DNA of 64,000 bases from Streptomyces sp. PTY087I2 (GCF_001687325.1 NZ_LZRD01000016.1:121204-185203); one strand, 5' to 3'. Positions 35,321 to 44,214 are shown, numbered from the stretch's first letter. Translations and numbers: made by a program. Notes: a model not told the origin generated them from the letters alone.

Positions 35321-36087
35321 CGCCCGGCCCCCGCCCCCGCGTGGGCGGCCCGGACGGGCGTGCGGTCCGCCGGTGGCTCGCGCAGAACGCCCCGCATGTC
35401 GCGCACCGCGTGCCAGGTCCCGCGCCAGGTGCCCGTCACCTTCGACTTCCCGGTCCGCGGCCGGTAGGGGACGTCGCTCTCGGTGACCCGCAGCCCGGCG
35501 TCCGAGGCCCGGACCACCATCTGGAGCGGGTAGCCGCTGCGCCGGTCGGTCAGGTACAGGGCCAGCAGATCGGTGCGGCGGGCCGCCCGCAGCGGGCCGA
35601 GGTCGTGCAGGCGCAGGCCGGTACGGCGACGCAGCATCCGGGCCAGCGCCAGATTGCCGGCCCGCGCGTGCGGCGGCCAGGCGCCCCGGCCCTCGGGACG
35701 GCGGCGGCCGAGCAGCAGATCGCACTCGCCGTCCGCGATCCGCCGCACGAAGCCGGCCAGCAGCGCGGGGTCCAGCGAGCCGTCGCAGTCGCAGAAGCAG
35801 ACGAACTCGGCCTCGGCGGCGAGCAGCCCGGCGTGAGCGGCCGCACCGAACCCCCGCCGTTCCTCCGTGACGACCTTCGCGCCGAGGGACCGGGCGAGCT
35901 CGGCCGAACCGTCGGTCGAGCCGTTGTCGACCACGATCGCCCGCCAGCCGTCGGGGATGCGATCGAGTACCCAGGGCAGCGCGGCGGCCTCGTCGAGGCA
36001 GGGCAGAACGATGTCGGCCTTCGGGAGACCGGTGTGCGGGGCGGGCGGACACGGAGGGGTGGCAGAAGAATCAGTCACCCGCCTCAC
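35317..36087 (-). CDS. Family 2 glycosyltransferase (polyprenyl-phosphate sugar synthase type)
   Basis: A 256-residue GT-A glycosyltransferase without C-terminal membrane helices. Motifs: ADIVLPCLDEAAALPWVLD at about 24-42, VVDNGSTDGSAELA near 51-64, and FCDCDGSLDPALL with the metal-binding DxD near 96-109, then GNLALARMLRRRTGLRLHDLGP. It resembles dolichyl/polyprenyl-phosphate mannose-type synthases. GTG at 36087 is used; GTG at 36078 (VTDSSAT) is as likely. It heads the minus-strand operon with DUF2064 and methyltransferase genes and is divergent from the two-component system. Confidence 0.87.
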   Translation of the reverse strand: MRRVTDSSATPPCPPAPHTGLPKADIVLPCLDEAAALPWVLDRIPDGWRAIVVDNGSTDGSAELARSLGAKVVTEERRGFGAAAHAGLLAAEAEFVCFCDCDGSLDPALLAGFVRRIADGECDLLLGRRRPEGRGAWPPHARAGNLALARMLRRRTGLRLHDLGPLRAARRTDLLALYLTDRRSGYPLQMVVRASDAGLRVTESDVPYRPRTGKSKVTGTWRGTWHAVRDMRGVLREPPADRTPVRAAHAGAGAGR

Positions 36088-36202
36088 CCTACGGAGGCAA
36101 CCCGGGCATTTGGGGCATCAGGTTCTTACGAAACATGGACATCGGCCGGATGGGGGTGACCGGGCCCCGGCGCGCCGGGAGCGGGGTGCCACAGTGGAAG
36201 CC

Positions 36203-36961
36203 ATGGAGAACACCCCGTCCGCCCGCGGCCGGATCCTCGTCGTGGACGACGACCCGACCGTCGCCGAAGTCGTCGTCGGCTATCTGCACCGTGCCGGTTA
36301 CGCCGTCGAGCAGGCCGCCGACGGGCCCGCCGCACTGGAACGGTTCGCGGCAGGCCGGCCCGACCTCGTCGTCCTTGACCTGATGCTCCCCGCCATGGAC
36401 GGGTTCGAGGTCTGCCGCCGGATGCGGGAGCACGGGCCGGTCCCCGTCATCATGCTCACCGCCCGCGGTGACGAGGAGGACCGCATCCTCGGCCTGGAGA
36501 CCGGCGCCGACGACTACGTCACCAAACCGTTCAGTCCGCGCGAGCTGGTCCTGCGGGTCGACTCCGTGCTGCGCCGCGCCCGTGCGGCCGTACCGGCGGA
36601 CGAGGCCGGTGCGCTGTCGGGCGGCGGGCTGCGCCTCGACCCCGCGGCCCGGCGGGCCTACCGCGACGGGCACGTACTCGCCCTGACACTGAGGGAGTTC
36701 GACCTGCTCGCCTTCCTCCTCCGGCACCCCGGAAAGGCGTTCGGGAGGGAGGAGCTGATGCGGGAGGTCTGGGGGTGGGACTTCGGCGACCTCTCGACGG
36801 TCACCGTCCACATCCGCAGGCTGCGCGGCAAGGTCGAGCAGGACCCGGCCCGCCCCCGGCTGATCCGCACGGTGTGGGGCGTCGGGTACCGCCTGGACCT
36901 GGACGCGGAGGGCGTGGACGCCGGCGCGGGCGGGGGCCGGGAGAGTGGCGGGGCGCTGTGA
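36203..36961 (+). CDS. OmpR/PhoB-family response regulator
   Basis: A 252-residue response regulator. The receiver domain (about 8-120) has the acidic DDDP, phospho-acceptor Asp in LVVLDLMLPAMDGFEV, the Thr in MLTARGDEED and the Lys in DYVTKPFSPREL. The winged-helix domain (about 140-235) has LTLREFDLLAFLLRHPGKAF and VTVHIRRLRGKVEQD then RTVWGVGYRL. The ATG at 36203 is used; an in-frame GTG nine bases upstream is possible. Its stop overlaps the kinase start (GTGA). A Gly-rich tail of about 15 residues follows the DNA-binding domain. Confidence 0.94.
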   Translation: MENTPSARGRILVVDDDPTVAEVVVGYLHRAGYAVEQAADGPAALERFAAGRPDLVVLDLMLPAMDGFEVCRRMREHGPVPVIMLTARGDEEDRILGLETGADDYVTKPFSPRELVLRVDSVLRRARAAVPADEAGALSGGGLRLDPAARRAYRDGHVLALTLREFDLLAFLLRHPGKAFGREELMREVWGWDFGDLSTVTVHIRRLRGKVEQDPARPRLIRTVWGVGYRLDLDAEGVDAGAGGGRESGGAL

Positions 36962-38064
36962 CCGACCTCCTGCTCATCGCGCTCTTCGCCTTCCTGGGAG
37001 CGGCCGCCGCCGGGCTCCTCGGCGCAGTCGCCCTGCGCCTCCTGCGCCATCGTTCGCTGGTGGTCTCGCTGAGCGTCGTCGCCGGGGTGGCCGTGGCGGC
37101 GATGCTCGCCGGAACGCTGACGGTCGCCTGGGCGATGTTCCTCTCGCCCCACGACCTGTACGTCGTCACGACCGTCGTCGCGATGGCGGCCCTCATCTCC
37201 CTGGCCACCGCCGTCCTGCTGGGCCGTTGGGTGGCCGCCCGGAGCCGTGAGCTGACGCTGGCGACCCGGTCGTTCGGTGACGGCGGCACCTTCGCCATGC
37301 CCGCCGGGCAGCCCGCTGCCGAGCTGGCCGTGCTCGCCCGTGAGCTGGCCGCCACCAGCGCGAAACTGGACAGCTCGCGGGAGCGGGAACGCGCGCTGGA
37401 GACCTCGCGGCGCGAACTCGTCGCATGGATCTCGCACGATCTGCGCACCCCGCTCGCCGGACTCCGCGCGATGGCCGAGGCGCTGGAGGACGGCATGGCC
37501 GCCGACTCCGGGCGCTATCTGCGGCAGATAAGGATCGAGGTCGAGCGGATGAACTCCATGGTCGGCGACCTCTTCGAACTCTCCCGCATCCAGGCAGGAT
37601 CGCTCACCCTGGCGCCGGCCCGGATCTCCCTCCGCGACCTGGTCGGCGACGCGCTGGCCGGGGCCGACCCGCTCGCCCGCGAGCACGGGGTACGACTGGT
37701 CGGCGACCGGATCGACGAGATGCCGGTGGAGGTCGACGGCAAGGAGATGAGCCGGGTCCTGGGCAACCTCCTGATCAACGCGATCCGCCGCACCCCGCCC
37801 GACGGCACCGTGGCGGTCGCCGCACACCGCTCGGACGGCGGTGTGGTGCTGTCGGTCACCGACGGCTGCGGCGGCATCCCCGAGGAGGATCTGCCCCGGG
37901 TCTTCGACACCGGCTGGCGCGGCAGCCACGCCCGCACCCCGCCGGCCGGGGCGGGCCTCGGGCTCGCCATCGTGCGCGGCATCGTCGAGGCCCATGCCGG
38001 ACGGGCCGAGGTCCGCAACGTCCAGGGCGGCTGCTGCTTCTCGGTCACGCTCCCGACAGCGTGA
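36958..38064 (+). CDS. Sensor histidine kinase
   Basis: A 368-residue kinase with two or three membrane segments within the first 90 residues (LLLIALFAFLGAAAAGLLGAV; LVVSLSVVAGVAVAAMLAG; VVTTVVAMAALISLATAVLLG) and no sizeable external sensor domain. A HAMP-like/coiled linker follows, then the phospho-acceptor WISHDLRTPLAGLRAMAE near residue 160 and the ATP-binding motifs NLLINAIRRTPP, VTDGCGGIPEEDL and GAGLGLAIVRGIVEAHAG. The short periplasmic part suggests intramembrane sensing of envelope stress. The GTG overlaps the regulator stop; the last 20 bases overlap the convergent epimerase gene. Confidence 0.93.
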   Translation: MTDLLLIALFAFLGAAAAGLLGAVALRLLRHRSLVVSLSVVAGVAVAAMLAGTLTVAWAMFLSPHDLYVVTTVVAMAALISLATAVLLGRWVAARSRELTLATRSFGDGGTFAMPAGQPAAELAVLARELAATSAKLDSSRERERALETSRRELVAWISHDLRTPLAGLRAMAEALEDGMAADSGRYLRQIRIEVERMNSMVGDLFELSRIQAGSLTLAPARISLRDLVGDALAGADPLAREHGVRLVGDRIDEMPVEVDGKEMSRVLGNLLINAIRRTPPDGTVAVAAHRSDGGVVLSVTDGCGGIPEEDLPRVFDTGWRGSHARTPPAGAGLGLAIVRGIVEAHAGRAEVRNVQGGCCFSVTLPTA

Positions 38065-39163
38065 CGGCGCTCTCCCCGCGGTGGCCCCGGCTCTCCCGGC
38101 CGCGGCCCCGGGCGTCGCGCAGCGGGGCCGCCGCGAAGTCCTTCATCCCCTCGGCGAAGGACACCCGGGGCCGCCAGCCCAGCTTCTCGCGCAGCGCCCG
38201 AGAGTCCGCCGTGACATGACGTACGTCGCCGAGGCGGTACTCCCCGGTCACCACCGGGTCCGGCCCGCCGTGCGCGCCGGCCAGCGCGGCCGCCATCTCG
38301 CCGATGGTGTGCGGCTCACCGCTGCCGGTGTTGTACGCGGCGAAGGACCCGGGCCGCTCCTCCCGCACCGCCTCCAGCGCCACCGCGTTGGCCGCCGCCA
38401 CATCCTGGACATGGACGAAGTCGCGCCGCTGGCCCCCGTCCTCGTAGACCCGGGGGGCTTCGCCCCGCGCCAGGGCCGAGCGGAAGAACGAGGCGACACC
38501 GGCGTACGGGGTGTCGCGCGGCATCCCCGGCCCGTACACGTTGTGGTAGCGCAGGGACACCGCCCGGCCGCCCGTGGCTCGCGCCCATGCGGCGGCCAGG
38601 TGCTCCTGGGCCAGCTTGGTCGACGCGTACACATTGCGCGGGTCCACCGGCGCGTCCTCGGCCACCAGACCGGGTGCCAGTTCCGTCCCGCAGTGCGGGC
38701 AGCGGGGCTCGAAGTCACCCGCTCGCAGATCGGCCTCCGCACGCGGCCCGGGGCGGACCGTGCCGTGCCGTGAGCAGTCGTACCGCCCCTCGCCGTATAC
38801 CACCATCGACCCGGCCAGCACCAGGTCCCGGACCCCGGCCGCGGCCATCTCCGCCAGCAGCACCGCCGTACCGAGGTCGTTGCACCCCACGTACAGCGGG
38901 GCGTCCGCGAAGTCCTTGCCGAGGCCGACCATGGCCGCCTGGTGGCACACGGCGTCCACCCCGGCCAGCGCGTCCGCCACCGTCTCCCGGTCCCGGACGT
39001 CCCCGACGACCGGCAGGGCGCCCGGCAGCCCGGGCGGCGTGCCACCGGGGTGGGCCGAGGGGAGCAGGGCGTCCAGCACCACGCTCTCGTGCCCGGCCGC
39101 GGCGAGGGCGGCGACGACATGTGACCCGATGAATCCGGCTCCGCCGGTGACCAGTACGCGCAT
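38045..39163 (-). CDS. NAD-dependent sugar epimerase, dTDP-L-rhamnose 4-epimerase-like
   Basis: A 372-residue extended-SDR enzyme. MRVLVTGGAGFIGSHVVAAL opens the Rossmann fold, YASTKLAQEHLAAAW has the catalytic Tyr-x3-Lys, and RYHNVYGPGM and RRDFVHVQDVAAAN are epimerase/dehydratase signatures. Between about residues 130 and 170 there is a Cys-containing insert (YDCSRHG then EPRCPHCGTEL), as found in dTDP-L-rhamnose 4-epimerases (WbiB/Tll type). The start ATG at 39163 begins the Rossmann strand. It may supply 6-deoxy-talose or a related sugar for the envelope genes nearby. It occupies the position where cchA precedes cchB in the S. coelicolor locus. Confidence 0.85.
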   Translation of the reverse strand: MRVLVTGGAGFIGSHVVAALAAAGHESVVLDALLPSAHPGGTPPGLPGALPVVGDVRDRETVADALAGVDAVCHQAAMVGLGKDFADAPLYVGCNDLGTAVLLAEMAAAGVRDLVLAGSMVVYGEGRYDCSRHGTVRPGPRAEADLRAGDFEPRCPHCGTELAPGLVAEDAPVDPRNVYASTKLAQEHLAAAWARATGGRAVSLRYHNVYGPGMPRDTPYAGVASFFRSALARGEAPRVYEDGGQRRDFVHVQDVAAANAVALEAVREERPGSFAAYNTGSGEPHTIGEMAAALAGAHGGPDPVVTGEYRLGDVRHVTADSRALREKLGWRPRVSFAEGMKDFAAAPLRDARGRGRESRGHRGESAVTLSGA

Positions 39164-39568
39164 GACGGCCACGCTAGGGCCGGGCGGGCCCGCGGACCGG
39201 GCGCGGCGCGCACACGTCACGAGTCCGTAAGGACGTTCGGGGTCCGGCGGCGGAGGCCGCTGTTCCGCCCGGTGTCCGGATCGGTGGTGCGAAATTCGGC
39301 CGTACTCCGACGGTGGTCGGCCCCGGGCGTTCGCCGTGCCACGGTGCGAGGAGCCGTGGAGGGGCTCGAATGCTGCGGTAACACCGCTTGTTTTGAGCCA
39401 AAATTGACGGTCAGTCATCGCAATGTCGCCCCATGTGCCCTATCGACAAGGTGAGTTGATGAGCTTAGGCTCACCTAAGTTTGGGTGCGTGACCCCCGTC
39501 GGCGTGCCCACTTCCCGAACCCTTCCCCTCACGCCTGACAGGCGGCTTTCCCGGATGATGGGAGTGAC
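39164..39568. other. Divergent region between the epimerase gene and cchB
   Basis: This 405-bp region holds the epimerase promoter on the minus strand and the iron-regulated cchB promoter on the plus strand. No formyltransferase fragment (cchA) or other coding sequence is recognisable. The only clear element is the iron box at 39460-39478. Confidence 0.6.
39460..39478 (+). promoter_or_regulatory. Iron box (DmdR1/IdeR operator) upstream of cchB
   Basis: TGAGCTTAGGCTCACCTAA matches the actinobacterial iron-box consensus TTAGGTTAGGCTCACCTAA at 17 of 19 positions, and the core CTTAGG..CCTAAG is symmetric. It lies 90 bases upstream of the cchB ATG. Iron-loaded DmdR1 would repress the siderophore genes from here. 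Confidence 0.85.
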
Positions 39569-40924
39569 ATGTCACAGGTTCTTCCTGGCGACACACCACT
39601 GGTCCACGACCTCATCGGCATCGGCTTCGGCCCGTCCAATGTGGCCATGGCGATCGCGCTCAGCGAGCACAACAGCAAAGTCGGCAGGCAGGATTCGGTC
39701 ACCGCCCACTTCTTCGAGCAGCAGTCGAGCTTCGGCTGGCACCGCGGCATGCTCATCGACGACGCCACCATGCAGGTCTCCTTCCTCAAGGATCTGGTGA
39801 CGCTCCGGAACCCGGCCAGCGAATTCAGCTTCCTCTGCTACCTACAGAGCCAGGGTCGGCTGATCGACTTCATCAACCACAAGAACCTCTTCCCGCTGCG
39901 GGTGGAGTTCCACGACTACTTCGAGTGGGCCGCGGCCAAGGTCGACGACCTGGTCTCCTACGGGCACGAAGTCGTCGCGGTCACCCCGTTCGCGCACGAC
40001 GGGACCGTGGAGTACCTGGACGTGACCGTCCGGTCCGCCGAAGGGCTCTCGGTCCACCGGGCCCGCAACCTCGTCATCGGAACCGGCCTGCGTCCCCTCA
40101 TGCCGGACGGGGTGGAACGCGGCGACCGCGTCTGGCACAACTCCGATCTGCTGCGCAAGGTCGAGGGACTGGACGCCGCCTCACCCTCCCGGTTCGTCGT
40201 CGTCGGCGCCGGACAGAGCGCCGCCGAGAACGTCGCCTATCTGCACCGCAGGTTCCCCGACGCCGAGGTCTGCGCGGTCTTCTCCCGCTACGGCTACAGC
40301 CCCGCCGACGACAGCAGCTTCGCCAACCGGATCTTCGACCCCGACGCGGTCGACGACTTCTTCGCCGCCCCCGAGGACGTCAAGAACCGGCTGATGGCCT
40401 ACCACGGCAACACCAACTACTCCGTGGTGGACATCGATCTGATCGACGACCTCTACCGGCAGATGTACCGGGAGAAGGTCCTCGGCACCGAACGGCTGCG
40501 CTTCCTCAACGTCTCCCGGGTCACCGGGGTGGTCGAGAAGCCCGACAGTGTCCGCGCCACCGTGAGATCCCTGGTGACCGACGAGGAGTCCGAACTCGAC
40601 GCCGATGTCGTGGTGTTCGCCACCGGCTACAGCCCCGCCGACCCGCTCGGCCTCCTCGGCGAGGTCGGTGAGCACTGCCTGCGCGACGACGCCGGCCGCG
40701 TACGCGTACAGCGCGACTACCGGATCTCGACCGATCCCGCCCTGCGCTGCGGCATCTACCTCCAGGGCGGTACGGAGCACACGCACGGCATCACCACCTC
40801 GCTGCTCTCCAACACCGCGATACGGGTCGGGGAGATCCTGGACTCGCTGCTCGGCCGGCGCGTGAAATCCACCTCCGACGAGTCCCGTCCGGCGGTCGAG
40901 GCCGTTGAGGGAGCCGGCGGCTAG
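39569..40924 (+). CDS. cchB: L-ornithine N5-monooxygenase CchB
   Basis: A 451-residue flavin-dependent N-hydroxylating monooxygenase that converts L-ornithine to N5-hydroxyornithine, the first step of hydroxamate formation. Visible are the FAD-binding GIGFGPSNVAMAIAL near residues 17-31, FFEQQSSFGWHRGMLIDDATMQVSFLKDL (seen at about 47-76), the NADPH-binding VVVGAGQSAAENVAYL near 209-224, and the C-terminal DVVVFATGYSPADPL and GTEHTHGITTSLLS motifs. GGGAG precedes the ATG. The gene opens the siderophore locus behind an iron box and is followed by a strong hairpin. Confidence 0.95.
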   Translation: MSQVLPGDTPLVHDLIGIGFGPSNVAMAIALSEHNSKVGRQDSVTAHFFEQQSSFGWHRGMLIDDATMQVSFLKDLVTLRNPASEFSFLCYLQSQGRLIDFINHKNLFPLRVEFHDYFEWAAAKVDDLVSYGHEVVAVTPFAHDGTVEYLDVTVRSAEGLSVHRARNLVIGTGLRPLMPDGVERGDRVWHNSDLLRKVEGLDAASPSRFVVVGAGQSAAENVAYLHRRFPDAEVCAVFSRYGYSPADDSSFANRIFDPDAVDDFFAAPEDVKNRLMAYHGNTNYSVVDIDLIDDLYRQMYREKVLGTERLRFLNVSRVTGVVEKPDSVRATVRSLVTDEESELDADVVVFATGYSPADPLGLLGEVGEHCLRDDAGRVRVQRDYRISTDPALRCGIYLQGGTEHTHGITTSLLSNTAIRVGEILDSLLGRRVKSTSDESRPAVEAVEGAGG

Positions 40925-40961
40925 GAACGGCCCCAGCAACCGCTGAAACGCCGCGAGTTCA

Positions 40962-41002
40962 GCGCTCGGCCCGCCCGGTGACCCACCGGGCGGGCCGAGC
41001 GC
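40962..41002 (+). terminator. 19-bp perfect stem-loop between cchB and cchC
   Basis: Bases 40962-40980 (GCGCTCGGCCCGCCCGGTG) and 40984-41002 are exact reverse complements around an ACC loop. It lies 38 bases after the cchB stop and 34 bases before cchC, with no iron box in between. It can act as a terminator that lowers cchCD expression relative to cchB, or stabilise the 3' end of cchB mRNA. Confidence 0.8.
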
Positions 41003-41036
41003 GGCCGATTCGATCAAAGGGATATCGTTCGTCGTC

Positions 41037-42095
41037 ATGTTGACCACCGCAGTGGAGCGCCCCGTGCCGGAGGGGGCGACGGACACCCGCCGGCGCCGGG
41101 TCGTGGGGCTGGTCGTCCTCATGGTGACCCTGCTGGTCGCGGCGACGGTGTCCCTGGCCGTCGGGGCGCGCGCGTTGAGCCCCGCCGAGGTCTGGCACGG
41201 GCTGTTCGCGGAGCCCGAGCCCGACCAGAAGCTCACCGAGATCCGGCTCATCGTGCAGACCGTGCGCGTGCCCCGGACGGTTCTCGCGATCGTGGCGGGG
41301 CTGGCCCTGGGGGTCGGCGGGGCGCTGATCCAGGGGTACACCCGTAACCCCATCGCCGACACCGGACTGCTGGGGGTGAACGCCGGGGCCTCCTTCGCCG
41401 TGGTGTCGGTCATCGCCGTGTTCGGGTTCACCGACCCGTTCCAGTACGTCTGGTTCGCCTTCGCCGGCGCGGGGCTCGCCGGCGTCGTCGTCTTCGGCCT
41501 GGCCAGCATCGGCAGGGGCGCGGGCAATCCGCTGACCCTCGCCCTGGCCGGGCAGGGCGTCACCGTGTTCCTCGCGGCGATGACCGCGGCGGTGGCGCTC
41601 TCCGACAAGGAGTCGCTGAACGCGCTGCGGTTCTGGAACGCGGGCTCCGTCGCCGGGGTCCGCTTCGACGTCATCTGGCCGGTGACCGGGTTCATCGCCG
41701 TCGGACTGGTCCTGGCGCTGATCACCCTGCCCGCCCTCAACCTGCTCAACCTGGGCGACGACGTGGCGCGGGCGCTGGGCGTGAACATCGCGGCGAGCCG
41801 GACCCTCGGCATCGTCGCCGTCACCCTGCTGGCCGGGGCCGCCACCGCCGCCTGCGGCCCCATTGCCTTCCTCGGGCTCATGGTGGCCCACGTGGCCCGC
41901 TATCTGACCGGCCCCGACTATCGCTGGCTGGTGCCGTACGCCGGTCTCCTCGGGGCCGGTGTCCTGCTGGTCTGCGACATCGTGGGCCGGGTGGTCGTAC
42001 GGCCCGGCGAGCTGGAAGCGGGTGTCGTGGTCGCCCTCCTCGGGGCGCCCTTCTTCGCGATCCTGGTGTGGCGAGGGAAGTTCAAGAGCGCATGA
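41037..42095 (+). CDS. cchC: Ferric-siderophore ABC transporter permease CchC
   Basis: A 352-residue FecCD-family permease with about nine or ten membrane segments, starting at about residue 23 (VVGLVVLMVTLLVAATVSLAV). The family core VRVPRTVLAIVAGLALGVGGALIQG, RNPIADTGLLGVNAGAS and GPIAFLGLMVAHVARYL near 265-282 are intact. It forms a heterodimeric channel with CchD for ferri-coelichelin uptake, energised by CchE and served by lipoprotein CchF. Its stop overlaps the cchD start (ATGA). Confidence 0.94.
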   Translation: MLTTAVERPVPEGATDTRRRRVVGLVVLMVTLLVAATVSLAVGARALSPAEVWHGLFAEPEPDQKLTEIRLIVQTVRVPRTVLAIVAGLALGVGGALIQGYTRNPIADTGLLGVNAGASFAVVSVIAVFGFTDPFQYVWFAFAGAGLAGVVVFGLASIGRGAGNPLTLALAGQGVTVFLAAMTAAVALSDKESLNALRFWNAGSVAGVRFDVIWPVTGFIAVGLVLALITLPALNLLNLGDDVARALGVNIAASRTLGIVAVTLLAGAATAACGPIAFLGLMVAHVARYLTGPDYRWLVPYAGLLGAGVLLVCDIVGRVVVRPGELEAGVVVALLGAPFFAILVWRGKFKSA

Positions 42096-43228
42096 GAAAA
42101 GTTCGGGAGCGGATGAACGGGGCCGAAGTGGCCGGTGGGATCAGCGGGGTCGGCGGGATCAGTGGGATCGATGCGGCTGAGGTGAAGGCCGCGATGCCGC
42201 CAGGGATACGGCTCGGCCGGGTGTCGTTCGTCTGGCGGCCCTGGCTCGTGCTGGTCACCCTGGTGTGCGCGGCGGCGGCCTTCCTGATCTTCTGCCTCTC
42301 CATCAGCGTCGGCGACTTCCCCATCGGCCTCTCCCGGGTGATCGCCACCATCCTCGGCCGGGGCGAACAGGTCGACGAGTTCGTGGTCATGGACCTCCGC
42401 ATGCCCCGGGCCCTGGCCGGCCTCGTCGTGGGCATCGCCCTGGGCGTCTCCGGGGCGATCACCCAGTCCGTGGCGCGCAACCCGCTCGCCAGCCCGGACA
42501 TCCTCGGGATCACCGCGGGAGCCGGCGCCGTCGCGGTGTTCCTGGCGACGGCGACGGGCGGCACCGCCGCGGCGATCACCGGCTCGGTCGGGCTGCCCGC
42601 CGCCGCCCTCCTCGGCGGTCTCGGCACGGGGCTGCTCGTCTACTTCCTCGCCTGGCGGCGCGGTATCGACGGCTTCCGGCTGATTCTCATCGGTATCTCG
42701 GTGACCGCCGTGATGCAGGCGATCACGACCTGGCTGCTGGTCTCGGCCGACATCCGGGACGTGGCCCGCGCCCAGGTCTGGCTGGTCGGCTCGCTGGACA
42801 ACCGGTCCTGGGACGAGGTGAAGGTGGCGTTCTGGGCCACGCTCGTCCTGCTGGCCGTCGTGGCCACCGTGGCCTTCCCGTTCAAACCGATGCACCTGGG
42901 CGACGACGTCGCCGCCGGGCTGGGCGTCCGGTTCGGCCGGGTGCGGGCCGTCCTGCTGCTCTGCGCGGTCCTGCTGGCCGCCGTGGGGGTGAGCGCGGCG
43001 GGGCCGGTCCCGTTCGTCGCGCTGGTGGCCCCGCAGGTGGCGATGCGTCTGGCGCGCTGGCCCACACCGCCGTTGATCGCTTCCGGACTGGTGGGCGCGC
43101 TGCTGCTGATCGGCTCCGATCTGATCGCCCGCGCGGCGCTGCCGATCGGTCTGCCGGTGGGCGTGGTCACCGCCGTGATCGGCGGCCCGTTCCTCGTCTA
43201 CCTGTTGGTACGGGCGAACCTCCGGTAG
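42092..43228 (+). CDS. cchD: Ferric-siderophore ABC transporter permease CchD
   Basis: A 378-residue FecCD-family permease, partner of CchC. Core motifs LRMPRALAGLVVGIALGVSGAI, QSVARNPLASPDILGITAGAG and GPVPFVALVAPQVAMRLA are intact. The N-terminal cytoplasmic extension of about 45 residues has an odd Gly/Ile/Ser repeat (VAGGISGVGGISGIDAAEV) encoded by near-identical GGGATCAG units. The ATG at 42092 overlaps the cchC stop. Confidence 0.94.
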   Translation: MRKVRERMNGAEVAGGISGVGGISGIDAAEVKAAMPPGIRLGRVSFVWRPWLVLVTLVCAAAAFLIFCLSISVGDFPIGLSRVIATILGRGEQVDEFVVMDLRMPRALAGLVVGIALGVSGAITQSVARNPLASPDILGITAGAGAVAVFLATATGGTAAAITGSVGLPAAALLGGLGTGLLVYFLAWRRGIDGFRLILIGISVTAVMQAITTWLLVSADIRDVARAQVWLVGSLDNRSWDEVKVAFWATLVLLAVVATVAFPFKPMHLGDDVAAGLGVRFGRVRAVLLLCAVLLAAVGVSAAGPVPFVALVAPQVAMRLARWPTPPLIASGLVGALLLIGSDLIARAALPIGLPVGVVTAVIGGPFLVYLLVRANLR

Positions 43229-43233
43229 ATGGT

Positions 43234-43252
43234 AGAAGTAAGGCTGACCTCA
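43234..43252 (+). promoter_or_regulatory. Weak iron box upstream of cchE
   Basis: AGAAGTAAGGCTGACCTCA matches the consensus iron box at 13 of 19 positions, with the AAGGCTGACCT core kept. It lies 13 bases before the cchE GTG, so any promoter it controls must start within the end of cchD. Confidence 0.55.
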
Positions 43253-43265
43253 ACAAGGGGGGCTC

Positions 43266-44111
43266 GTGGCCGCTCAGTTCACCGCCCGGACCGATGCCGG
43301 CGTCGTCAAGGACGTCCCACGGCTGGCCGCCAGGGGCGTCACCGTCGGGTACGGCGACCGGATGGTCATCGACCAGCTCGACGTGGCCGTTCCGTCCGGG
43401 GTGATCACCACGATCATCGGCCCCAACGGCTGTGGAAAGTCCACCCTGTTGCGCACCCTGACCCGGCTGCTCAAACCGGCCGGCGGCACCGTCGTGCTGG
43501 ACGGCGAGGACATCGGCACGCTCCGGACCAAGGACGTGGCGAAGAAACTCGGCCTGCTGCCGCAGGCGCCGGTCGCCCCGGAAGGGCTCACCGTCGCCGA
43601 CCTGGTCGCCCGGGGGCGCCATCCGCACCAGAGCTGGCTGCGGCAGTGGTCGTCGGACGACGCCGACGTGGTGCGGCGCGCCCTGGCCATGACCGGGGTG
43701 GCGGACCTCGCCGACCGGACCGTGGACTCCCTGTCCGGCGGCCAGCGCCAGCGCGTATGGATATCGATGACCCTCGCCCAGGGCACCGATCTGCTGCTGC
43801 TGGACGAACCGACCACCTATCTGGACCTGGCCCACGCCATCGACGTACTCGATCTGGTCGACGATCTGCACGAGTCGGGCTGCACCGTCGTCATGGTGCT
43901 GCACGATCTCAACCTGGCCACGCGCTACAGCGACAACCTCGTCGTCATGCGCGGGGGAGCCGTCCTGGCCCAGGGGCACCCCCGGGACGTGATCACCGCG
44001 GAGCTGCTGCACGAGGCGTTCGGGCTGCGGGCCAAGGTGATCGACGACCCGGTGGGCGACCGGCCGCTGATCGTTCCGATCGGGCGGGCGCACGTGCGGA
44101 CCGAGCCATAG
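43266..44111 (+). CDS. cchE: Ferric-siderophore ABC transporter ATPase CchE
   Basis: A 281-residue nucleotide-binding subunit for CchC/CchD. Walker A GPNGCGKST near residue 57, Q-loop LLPQAPVAPEGL, signature LSGGQRQRVWISMTLAQ, Walker B LLLLDEPTTYLD and H-loop MVLHDLNLATRYSDN are all intact. The GTG start follows AAGGGGGG. It has its own weak iron box and ends 84 bases before the strong iron box of cchF. Confidence 0.94.
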   Translation: MAAQFTARTDAGVVKDVPRLAARGVTVGYGDRMVIDQLDVAVPSGVITTIIGPNGCGKSTLLRTLTRLLKPAGGTVVLDGEDIGTLRTKDVAKKLGLLPQAPVAPEGLTVADLVARGRHPHQSWLRQWSSDDADVVRRALAMTGVADLADRTVDSLSGGQRQRVWISMTLAQGTDLLLLDEPTTYLDLAHAIDVLDLVDDLHESGCTVVMVLHDLNLATRYSDNLVVMRGGAVLAQGHPRDVITAELLHEAFGLRAKVIDDPVGDRPLIVPIGRAHVRTEP

Positions 44112-44195
44112 ACCGATACCCGAACAACAGTGCCAGTGCAGGGATCTGACGATTCGGCAGGTCCAACTCGTCCTGACCAGTGGAAAGTTATCTGG

Positions 44196-44214
44196 TTAGG
44201 CTAGGCTGACCTCA
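44196..44214 (+). promoter_or_regulatory. Iron box upstream of cchF
   Basis: TTAGGCTAGGCTGACCTCA matches the consensus TTAGGTTAGGCTAACCTAA at 16 of 19 positions. It lies 73 bases upstream of the cchF ATG and probably governs the long cchF-G-H-I transcript, including the NRPS. Confidence 0.82.
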
